Source: Vineibacter terrae (GTDB lineage Bacteria; Pseudomonadota; Alphaproteobacteria; Reyranellales; Reyranellaceae). Taken from it: a DNA stretch of 64,000 bases. The translations under genes were made by a program, and so were the position numbers. Positions 34,926-42,736 of this stretch are shown here, piece by piece (positions within the stretch are counted from its first letter, which is position 1; the number at the start of each line of letters is the position of its first letter). The stretch is from positions 1-64,000 of the forward strand of contig NZ_VDUZ01000004.1 of the NCBI RefSeq assembly GCF_008039615.1. The letters run 5' to 3'. The notes beneath the pieces are model-generated. The model made no database searches. It saw only the letters and a program-made list of their open reading frames with translations, and was not told where the DNA came from.

Positions 34926-35137
34926 CACCTCTCCCCGCGGGAGCGGGGAGAGGGAGGGGCCCATCGCGCGCGGCGCGATGGGAGGGTGAGGGGTAGGAAC
35001 GATCAAAGCAGGCGCATGGGCGGATATGCTTCGCCGCTGCCACGCCCCGAGACAGCGAGATTGGACGTTCGTACCCCTCACCTTCCCATGCCTTCGGCAT
35101 GGGCCCCTTCCTCTCCCCGCTCGCGCGGGGAGAGGTG
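34926..35137. repeat. Palindromic repeat, family D, long version
   Basis: The left part holds CCTCTCCCCGCGGGAGCGGG, then CCATCGCGCGCGGCGCGATGG and GGTGAGGGGT. The right part is the inverted set (ACCCCTCACC, CCATGCCTTCGGCATGG, CCTCTCCCCGCTCGCGCGGGGAGAGG in two pieces) about 80 bases away. It fills the gap between the MFS and ABC-2 permease genes; no gene is seen in it. Confidence 0.8.
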
Positions 35138-35146
35138 ATCCGGACT

Positions 35147-35904
35147 TCAAGCCTTGAGCCGGTAGCCGGTCTTGAAGATCCAGGTCACGATGGCGAGGCA
35201 GATGCCCAGGAACGCGAAGGTCATGGCGAGGCTGTGGCCGACATGGACGTCGGCGATGCCGAAGAAGCTCCAGCGGAAGCCGTTCACCAGGTAGACGACC
35301 GGGTTGAACAGCGTCACCGTCTGCCAGAACGGCGGCAGGACCTGGATGGAGTAGAAGCTGCCACCCAGGAACGTGAGCGGCATCACGATCAGCATCGGCA
35401 CCACCATCAGCTTCTCGAAGCCGTCAGCCCAGATGCCGATGATGAAGCCGAACAGGCTGAACGTCACCGAGGTCAGCACAAGGAACAGCACCATCACCAG
35501 CGGATGGGCGATGTGCAGCGGCACGAACAGGTTGGCGGTCAGCAGGACGATCAGGCCCAGGATGATCGACTTGGTGGCGGCCGCGCCGACGAAGCCGAGC
35601 ACGATCTCGAGCGCGGAGACCGGCGCCGACAGCAGCTCGTAGATGGTGCCCACGAACTTGGGGAAATAGATGCCGAAGGAGGCGTTGGAGATGCTCTCCG
35701 TCAGCAGCAGCAGCATCACCAGGCCGGGCACGATGAAGGCGCCGTAGGCGACGCCGTCGATCTCCGGCATGCGCGAGCCGATGGCGCCGCCGAAGACCAC
35801 GAAATAGAGCGACGTGGAGATCACGGGCGAGGCGATGCTCTGCAACAGGGTGCGGAACGTGCGCGCCATCTCGCTCACATAGATGGCGCGAACGGCATGC
35901 AGGT

Positions 35905-35908
<4 letters not shown>
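35147..35908 (-). CDS. ABC-2 type exporter permease (YadH-like)
   Basis: 253-residue ABC-2 permease with about six membrane helices: [18 protein letters not shown] near residue 30, then the conserved [14 protein letters not shown] and [20 protein letters not shown] regions. Its start overlaps the ATPase stop by ATGA. The pair resembles YadG/YadH and daunorubicin-type exporters; the exported substrate is unknown. Confidence 0.9.
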
Positions 35909-36864
<956 letters not shown>

Positions 36865-36962
36865 GGTCAGAGGCGATCTCCGGCCCGTACGGGCGGCTGG
36901 GTTTGGCGAGGGGGCCCGAACCTACAATCTCAAGCGCGGTCGAGGTCAAGGGATTCAGAATC

Positions 36963-37106
36963 TCCTCTCCCGCGCGCGGGAGAGGAAGGGGCCCATCGGG
37001 CGTAGCACGATGGGAAGGTGAGGGACCAAGGACGAGGTGCTGTGCGTGGGGGCCCTCACCCGCCGGCCGCCTTCGCGCCCGTCGACCTCTCCCGCCCGCG
37101 GGAGTG
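36963..37106. repeat. Palindromic repeat, family D
   Basis: Contains CCTCTCCCGCGCGCGGGAGAGG, CCCATCG...CGATGGG and GGTGAGGG, then after about 30 bases CCCTCACCC and CCTCTCCCGCCCGCGGGAG. It lies between the divergent exporter and ku genes. The following 37107-37190 is AT-rich and probably contains the ku promoter; I cannot assign -35/-10 boxes with confidence. Confidence 0.75.
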
Positions 37107-37241
37107 GTCAAGATTGTGAACATCGGCTCAGATGTTATTGAAAATGCTTGTGAATAGTGGACTTTTGGGAATTGATTCGCTAGCTTGTCGGAGGGACAGG
37201 CTGCCCGCCGGGCGGGCCTGGTTCAGTGACCGGAGCTTCCG

Positions 37242-38135
37242 ATGCCGCGCTCGTCCTGGAAGGGCTATCTCAGGCTGTCGCTCGTGTCCTGCGCCGTTGC
37301 GCTCTACAACGCGACGTCGACCGCAGAGCGTGTGTCGTTCAACACGCTGAGCCGGAAAACAGGCAATCGCCTCAAGCAGTTGATGATCGATTCTGTGACG
37401 GAGGAACCGGTCGACACCAGCGACCGCGTGAAGGGCTACCAGGTCAGCAAGGGCCAGTACGTGCTGGTCGAGGACGCCGACCTGGAAGCGCTCAAGATCG
37501 AGAGCACCAGGCTGATCGAGATCGAGACCTTCGTGCCGCAGGCCGAGGTCGACCAGATCTACCTCGACGGCGCCTACTACCTGGCGCCGGACGACAAGGT
37601 GGCGGAGGAGGCGTTCGCCGTCATCCGCGATGCCATGGCGCGCAAGAAGGTCGTCGGCGTCGGGCGCGTCGTGCTGAACCGGCGCGAGCGCATGCTGATG
37701 CTGCAGCCGCGCGGCCAGGGCATCCTGGCCACGACCCTGCGCTATCCCTACGAGGTGCGGCAGGACAGCGAATATTTCGCCGGCATCACCGACGTGAAGC
37801 TGCCGGCCGAGATGCTCGAGATCGCCGAGGTGATCATCGACCGCAAGTCGGGCCATTTCGAGCCGGACAAGTTCGCCGACCGCTACGAGGAGGCGGTCGT
37901 GGGCCTGCTGCGGGCCAAGCAGGCGGGCCAGGCCTTTGCGGTGCCCGAGACGCCGGCGCCCAGCAATGTCGTCAACATCATGGACGCGCTGAAACGCAGC
38001 CTGGAGGCCGAAGGCGCCGAGGCGACGGCCACGCGCCGCCCGCGCGCGCCGAGCAAGAAGCCGGCGGCGGCCGAGAAGAAGCCGGCCGAAGCCGCCGAGG
38101 CGCCGCGCAAGCCCAAGGCCCGCAAGGCGCGCTGA
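37242..38135 (+). CDS. ku: Bacterial Ku, DNA end-binding protein
   Basis: 297-residue Ku of the non-homologous end-joining pathway; a homodimer would thread onto DNA ends and recruit LigD. The opening SWKGYLRLSLVSCAVALYNAT and the central LKIESTRLIEIETFVPQAEVD and AREGVGRVVL-like MARKKVVGVGRVVLNRRERM match the Ku core. After the core (to about residue 240) comes a long Lys/Ala/Pro-rich basic tail (APSKKPAAAEKKPAEAAEAP), as in many Ku proteins with DNA-binding extensions. A TPR/BRCT-like gene follows after 43 bp; ligD lies at 51205. Confidence 0.95.
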   Translation: MPRSSWKGYLRLSLVSCAVALYNATSTAERVSFNTLSRKTGNRLKQLMIDSVTEEPVDTSDRVKGYQVSKGQYVLVEDADLEALKIESTRLIEIETFVPQAEVDQIYLDGAYYLAPDDKVAEEAFAVIRDAMARKKVVGVGRVVLNRRERMLMLQPRGQGILATTLRYPYEVRQDSEYFAGITDVKLPAEMLEIAEVIIDRKSGHFEPDKFADRYEEAVVGLLRAKQAGQAFAVPETPAPSNVVNIMDALKRSLEAEGAEATATRRPRAPSKKPAAAEKKPAEAAEAPRKPKARKAR

Positions 38136-38178
38136 GATGGTCGCGCCGCCATAGGTGGCGCGGCAGGGAGCAGGGCGC

Positions 38179-39306
38179 ATGGCACCCAGCGACGACTCGA
38201 GCGAGGCCGGCAAGCCCCTGGCCGGACAGACCCTGTTCCTGGTCGGGCGCGTGCAGGGCCTGACGCGCCAGCGGCTCGACCAGCTGGTGCGCCTGCGCGG
38301 CGGCAAGCTGGCGGGCAAGCCCGCGGCGCGCGTCAGCGTCATCGCCGTCGGGCATTCGGCGACGTCGAACGTCGATGCCGACGGGCGTGTGCGGCTGCCG
38401 ACCGGGCTGCCGCCGGCGGCGGCCATGATCAGCGAGCGCGAGCTGCGCCGCCGGCTGGGCCTGCTGCGGCCGCCGGATGAGGTCGACCGCAGCCTCGGCC
38501 TGGCGGACCTGCAGCGGCTGTCCGGCCTGACGCCGACGGTGCTGTCGTGCCTGGCTCTGTTCGATGTGCTCGAGCCGGTCGAGGCGCGCTATGCCTATCG
38601 CGACGTCGTGGCGGCGCGCGAGGCCGGCCGGCTGCTGGCCCGCGGCATCGAGCTGCGCCAGGTGCTGGCCGCCTCGGTGGCGCTGGGCCGGCGCGGCAGC
38701 CATCTGGCGGAGGCCCGGCTCACCGAAGGACCATCGGGCGAGCTGGTGCGCGAGCTGGGCGGACAGCTGGCGGAGCTCAGCGGCCAGCTCACCATGCGGC
38801 TGGAGCAGGATGTCCGCGGCGTCGACGAGCTGGTGGCGGCGGCCGAGGCGGCCGAGGACGACAACGACCTCGCTTCCGCCGAGAGCCTGTACACGACGGC
38901 CATGCGCGCCGACGCCAGCGATCCGGTGCTGCCGTTCAACCTCGGCAACGTGTTCGACGCGCAGGGCCGCGCGGCCGAGGCCAAGATCGCCTGGCAGATC
39001 GCGGTGGCGCGCGACCCGGCCTTCGCCGAGGCCTGGTACAATCTCGCCACGGCGGCGGAGGACGAGGACCATGCCGATCTCGCCATCGCCGAATACCGCC
39101 GCGCCGTGCAGGCGCAGCCCGATTACGCCGATGCGTATTTCAACCTGGCGCTGCTCCTGACCAAGCTCGACCGCTGCGAGGAAGCGCTGGCGACGTGGGA
39201 GCGGTTCCTGCAGCTCGAGCCGCCGGCCGCGCAAGCCGGCACAGCCCGCCGCGCCGCCACCCTCTGCCGCATGCGCATCAAGCAGCAGCAGGCGCAGACG
39301 GGATGA
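38179..39306 (+). CDS. BRCT-like, HTH-like and TPR multidomain protein
   Basis: 375 residues from ATG 38179. Residues 12-60 (PLAGQTLFLVGRVQGLTRQR, then LVRLRGGKLAGKPAARVSVIAVG) look like a BRCT domain, with the hydrophobic strand, GG turn and final VAVG-type strand. About 95-160 (LGLADLQRLSGLTPTVLSCL) resemble a MerR-like helix-turn-helix. Residues 230-350 hold three TPR units (AESLYTTAMRADASDPVLPFNLGNVFDAQGR and following). It is 43 bp downstream of ku on the same strand, so co-transcription is likely and a role in DNA-end handling is possible. That role is inference. Confidence 0.8.
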   Translation: MAPSDDSSEAGKPLAGQTLFLVGRVQGLTRQRLDQLVRLRGGKLAGKPAARVSVIAVGHSATSNVDADGRVRLPTGLPPAAAMISERELRRRLGLLRPPDEVDRSLGLADLQRLSGLTPTVLSCLALFDVLEPVEARYAYRDVVAAREAGRLLARGIELRQVLAASVALGRRGSHLAEARLTEGPSGELVRELGGQLAELSGQLTMRLEQDVRGVDELVAAAEAAEDDNDLASAESLYTTAMRADASDPVLPFNLGNVFDAQGRAAEAKIAWQIAVARDPAFAEAWYNLATAAEDEDHADLAIAEYRRAVQAQPDYADAYFNLALLLTKLDRCEEALATWERFLQLEPPAAQAGTARRAATLCRMRIKQQQAQTG

Positions 39307-39311
39307 GTTTT

Positions 39312-39401
39312 GGACCGCGCGCGTCCACGCGCGCATAGCGAAGCGAAGAGCGAAGTTTGTCGGCGCTGACGCGCCGATGCGCGCGTGGACGCGCGCGGTC
39401 C
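39312..39401. repeat. 90-bp palindromic repeat, family B
   Basis: Perfect 25-bp arms, opening GGACCGCGCGCGTCCACGCG (39312-39336) and its complement at 39377-39401, enclose a 40-base centre with GGCGCTGACGCGCC. It lies between the convergent ends of the TPR gene and the GntR gene and could terminate both. Confidence 0.93.
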
Positions 39402-39407
39402 GAAAAT

Positions 39408-40058
39408 TTATCGCTCGTCCGCCGGCACCGCGATCAGGCGCTCCATCGAGAGGATGTGGCGCCGCAGCAGGGACGAAGCCTGCTCCAGGTCGCGGCGCTT
39501 CAGCGCGTCGAGGATGATCCGGTGGTCCTGGTTGGAGCGGGGGCGCCAGCCGGCGGGGTAGGCGGTGACGAACAGGTAGCGCGAGCTGGCAAGCTGCAGC
39601 TCATCGATGCTGGCCAGCAGGCGTGGCATGCCGCAAGGCGCCACCAGCGCGCGATGGAAAGCCCGGTTTGCCGTTTCCCAGGCGAAGATGTCGTCGTCGT
39701 CGTCGCCTGCCTGCAGCATCGCCTCGATCTGCGCGACATGGCGCGGCGTCAGCTTCGGCGCGGCATGGCGTAGCGCCAGCACTTCCAGCGCGGCGCGCAT
39801 GGCGGCGATCTCGCGCACCGAGGCGGGGTCCAGCGATGTGACGCGCACGCCGCGCCGCGGCGTGCTTGCCAGCAGGCCGCGCGCTTCCAGGCGCTGGAAC
39901 GCCTCCCGCACCGGGACATGGCTCGAGCCGAACTCCAGCGCCACCCGGTCCTGGCGCAGGCGGGTGCCCGGCGCGATCTCGCCCTTGATGATGCGCTCGC
40001 CCAGGCTGCGCGCGATGCGCTCGGCGAGGGTGTCGCTCTCGGCAGCCGGAATGGTCAT
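39408..40058 (-). CDS. GntR-family regulator, probable BioR-like biotin regulator
   Basis: 216-residue GntR protein with winged helix (IIKGEIAPGTRLRQDRVALEF, then [15 protein letters not shown]) and an FCD C-terminal domain (ANRAFHRALVAPCG, QDHRIILDAL). It is divergent from bioY-bioB, and the shared 113-bp gap has two palindromes with the same ATAGAT-ATCTAT core. In alphaproteobacteria the GntR regulator BioR controls biotin genes through TTATCTATAA-like sites, so this is likely BioR or a close relative. The palindrome here differs somewhat from the published consensus. Confidence 0.82.
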   Translation of the reverse strand: MTIPAAESDTLAERIARSLGERIIKGEIAPGTRLRQDRVALEFGSSHVPVREAFQRLEARGLLASTPRRGVRVTSLDPASVREIAAMRAALEVLALRHAAPKLTPRHVAQIEAMLQAGDDDDDIFAWETANRAFHRALVAPCGMPRLLASIDELQLASSRYLFVTAYPAGWRPRSNQDHRIILDALKRRDLEQASSLLRRHILSMERLIAVPADER

Positions 40059-40064
40059 ATCTCA

Positions 40065-40075
40065 TAGATAATCTA
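40065..40075. promoter_or_regulatory. BioR-like operator next to the regulator gene
   Basis: TAGATAATCTA, a palindrome around a single central A, starts seven bases before the regulator's start codon. It shares its core with the longer site at 40131, pointing to autoregulation. Confidence 0.7.
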
Positions 40076-40130
40076 GGATATTTGTGGATGCAACGCGGTG
40101 AGTGGCGGTGTTACGGTTACTTTGAGCGGT

Positions 40131-40153
40131 AAATCATAGATAATCTATGATTT
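40131..40153. promoter_or_regulatory. BioR-like operator before bioY
   Basis: A perfect 23-bp palindrome: arm AAATCATAGAT (40131-40141), central A, and the complementary arm at 40143-40153. It ends 18 bases before the bioY start and just before the AGGAG ribosome site, so a bound repressor would block transcription of bioY-bioB. Confidence 0.8.
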
Positions 40154-40171
40154 GAGTTGTAGGAGTGTACT

Positions 40172-40750
40172 TTGACCGAGCTTCTCGCCGCGCCGACCGA
40201 TCAGCCGCGCCCTTCCCTGGCCCGGGCAGCACGCACCATCGGGCTCGTGGTTGGCGGCAGCCTGGTGCTGGCGGCCAGCGCCAGGATCCAGCTTCCGTTC
40301 TGGCCGGTGCCGATGACCTTGCAGGTGCTGGCCTGCCTCGGCCTGGCCGGCATCTTCGGCGGCAGGCTCGCCGCCGGCATGGTCGGCCTCTACCTCCTCG
40401 AGGGTGCGCTGGGGCTGCCGGTACTGGCCAATGCGCCCGTCCGTGGCGCCGGCCTGGCCTACATGGCCGGCCCGACCGGTGGCTACCTCATGGGCTTCCT
40501 GGTCGCGGCGCTCGTCGTCGGCGGCTGGGTGCGAAGCGGGGTGCTGTCGCCGCTGCCCGTCGTGTTGAAGATGCTGGCGGGGCTCGCGATCATCTACGGC
40601 CTGGGCGTGCTGTGGCTGGCGCAGTTCACCGGCTTTCCCGGCGCCGTCACGTCGGGCGTGCTGCCGTTCGTGGCCGGCGATATTGTCAAGGCGCTGCTGG
40701 CCGCCTGCCTCGTGCTCGCCGTGCAGCGCCTGCGGAGGGCCGGCTGGTGA
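40172..40750 (+). CDS. bioY: Biotin transporter BioY
   Basis: 192-residue membrane S-component for biotin uptake, with about six helices. Family motifs are [29 protein letters not shown] (residues 42-70, in parts), [14 protein letters not shown] and [15 protein letters not shown]. It starts at TTG 40172, with AGGAG at 40161-40165. No BioM/BioN energising subunits are nearby, so it may act alone or with a shared ECF module. Its stop overlaps the bioB start as GTGA. Confidence 0.93.
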   Translation: MTELLAAPTDQPRPSLARAARTIGLVVGGSLVLAASARIQLPFWPVPMTLQVLACLGLAGIFGGRLAAGMVGLYLLEGALGLPVLANAPVRGAGLAYMAGPTGGYLMGFLVAALVVGGWVRSGVLSPLPVVLKMLAGLAIIYGLGVLWLAQFTGFPGAVTSGVLPFVAGDIVKALLAACLVLAVQRLRRAGW

Positions 40751-41706
40751 CCGACCTGCGGCACGATTGGACCCGGGCCGAGGTCGAGGCGCTGCACGCC
40801 CTGCCGTTCCCCGAGCTGCTGTTCCAGGCGCAGAGCCTGCATCGGCGCTTCTTCGACCCGACGCGGGTCGAGACCGCGAGCCTGCTCAGCATCAAGACCG
40901 GCGGCTGTCCGGAGGATTGCGGCTACTGCTCCCAGACCGCGCATTTCAAGACCGGCGTCGAGCCGACGCCGCTGATGGACCAGGCGGCGGTGGTGGACAC
41001 GGCCCGCCAGGCCAAGGCGGCCGGCGCCACGCGCTTCTGCATGGGCGCCGCCTGGCGCAATCCCAAGTCGCGTCATCTCGATCGCATCTGCGCCATGGTC
41101 ACGGCGGTGAAGGGCCTGGGGATGCAGACCTGCGCCACGCTCGGCATGCTGACGCCGGCGCAGGCGCGGCAGCTTCACGACGCCGGCCTCGACTTCTACA
41201 GCCACAACGTCGACACCTCGCCGGAATATTACGGCGAGATCATCACCACGCGCACGCTGCAGGACCGCCTGGATACGCTCGACCATGTGCGCGCGGCCGG
41301 CATCAAGGTCTGCTGCGGCGGCATCGTGGGCATGGGCGAGCGGGTCGAGGACCGCATCGGCATGCTGTTGCTGCTGGCGCGCATGCAGCCGCATCCCGAG
41401 AGCGTGCCGCTCAACATCTGGAACGAGGTCGCCGGCACGCCGGTGCAGGCGCGCGCCGAGCGTCCCGATCCGATCGGGTTCGCGCGCCTGGTGGCGCTGG
41501 CGCGCATCCTGATGCCCGGCAGCATCGTGCGCCTGGCGGCCGGGCGCCAGTACATGAGCGACGAGCTGCAGGCGCTGTGCCTGCTGGCGGGCGCCAACTC
41601 GATCTTCATCGGCAACGTGCTGCTGACGACCCGCAACCCGCAGCGCGACCGCGATGCGACGCTGCTGCAGCGCCTGGGCATGACCGCCATGGCGCTCGGC
41701 GCGTAG
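40747..41706 (+). CDS. bioB: Biotin synthase BioB
   Basis: 319-residue radical SAM enzyme that inserts sulfur into dethiobiotin. The SAM cluster motif is [13 protein letters not shown] near residues 52-64 (C-x3-C-x2-C). Other hallmarks are [33 protein letters not shown] and [14 protein letters not shown]. Starts at GTG 40747, translationally coupled to bioY. No bioA, bioD or bioF is in the window. Confidence 0.97.
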   Translation: MTDLRHDWTRAEVEALHALPFPELLFQAQSLHRRFFDPTRVETASLLSIKTGGCPEDCGYCSQTAHFKTGVEPTPLMDQAAVVDTARQAKAAGATRFCMGAAWRNPKSRHLDRICAMVTAVKGLGMQTCATLGMLTPAQARQLHDAGLDFYSHNVDTSPEYYGEIITTRTLQDRLDTLDHVRAAGIKVCCGGIVGMGERVEDRIGMLLLLARMQPHPESVPLNIWNEVAGTPVQARAERPDPIGFARLVALARILMPGSIVRLAAGRQYMSDELQALCLLAGANSIFIGNVLLTTRNPQRDRDATLLQRLGMTAMALGA

Positions 41707-41733
41707 GCGCGCTCGCACCGTCATAAGTTCACC

Positions 41734-41819
41734 GTCATCCCGGGCGCAGCGAGGGATCTCCCGCGGCAAGACGCACGGTGCGCCATTCGCGGGAGATCCC
41801 TCGCTGCGCCCGGGATGAC
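41734..41819. repeat. 86-bp palindromic repeat, family A
   Basis: Near-perfect arms starting GTCATCCCGGGCGCAGCGAG (one G-for-A change mirrored in both arms), with a centre holding ACGCACGGTGCGCC. The matched change in both arms suggests pairing is under selection or gene conversion. It lies between bioB and the convergent hydrolase gene. Confidence 0.95.
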
Positions 41820-41821
41820 GA

Positions 41822-42505
41822 TCACACGAGCGCATCGACCCACGCCGCCAGCGCGTCCAGCATCTCGCGCCTGACGTCGGGATCCCTGCGGCCGGAGCGT
41901 GCCGGCACGTGGAAGGCGTGGTCGGCATCCTGGAGTAGATGCAGGGTGGCGCGCATGCCCAGCCGCTCGATCAGCGGCTGGAGCCTGTCGAGCTCGGCCA
42001 GCGCGTCGCGCGTGCCTTGCAGGAAGAGCATCGGGACCTGCACGTCGAACAGGTGCCGGGCGCGCTCGTCCGACGGGCGTTTCGCGGGGTGCAACGGAAA
42101 GCCGAGGAAGGCCAGGCCGCGCACGCCGGGCAGCGGCGCTGCCGCCTGCGCCTGCGAGGTCATGCGGCCGCCGAAGGAGCGGCCGCCGGCGATCAAGGGC
42201 AGCGACGGGACGAGGCGGGCCGCCTCGGCGACGGCGGCACGGACCGCGGCATGCGCCACGGCCGGCGGGTCGGGCCGCTTCGCGCCTTGCTCCATGTACG
42301 GGAACTGGAAGCGCAAGGTGGCGATGCCGCGCACGCCCAGCTCCGTTGCGGTGGCTTCAAGGGAGGGGTGCGTCATGCCGGCGCCCGCGCCATGCGCCAG
42401 CACGTAGCAGGCGCGCGCCCGCGGCGGCAGAAGCAACAAGGCAGAGACGCGAAGGGCGTCATCAACGGACAGCGTCACGCTCCGGGCATCTGCAGCTGCA
42501 GCCAT
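41822..42505 (-). CDS. Alpha/beta hydrolase, KANL3/Tex30-like
   Basis: 227-residue alpha/beta hydrolase of the short dienelactone-hydrolase/Tex30-like type. The oxyanion loop is YVLAHGAGAGMTHPSLE; the nucleophile serine is in AGGRSFGGRMTSQ; a possible acid is in LQGTRDALAELD and the histidine in DADHAFHVP. Cytoplasmic, no signal. Substrate unknown. Confidence 0.85.
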   Translation of the reverse strand: MAAAADARSVTLSVDDALRVSALLLLPPRARACYVLAHGAGAGMTHPSLEATATELGVRGIATLRFQFPYMEQGAKRPDPPAVAHAAVRAAVAEAARLVPSLPLIAGGRSFGGRMTSQAQAAAPLPGVRGLAFLGFPLHPAKRPSDERARHLFDVQVPMLFLQGTRDALAELDRLQPLIERLGMRATLHLLQDADHAFHVPARSGRRDPDVRREMLDALAAWVDALV

Positions 42506-42736
42506 GCTTGAAATCCTGCTCTGACCTCTCGGGACGCAATCGAAACGCGTCTCTGGCTGCAGGTCAAAGCGCGTTGTGCCCGGCGCGTGTCAGCGCGGCA
42601 GGCCGCGGGGCGGGACGGCTGTGGTCGCCCTGGATCATCGGCGCCGGCAATGCGATAGTGACGCACACAGCACAGGCGGCGTTGAGAGCGTGTCGGTAGT
42701 GGGGGCGTTGCAAGCACCTGCGATCGGGGGAGCGAC

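Noticed and set aside
34840-35100. N-terminal extension of the MFS transporter
   Set aside because: The extra sequence is translated family D repeat; TTG 34839 has a strong ribosome site.
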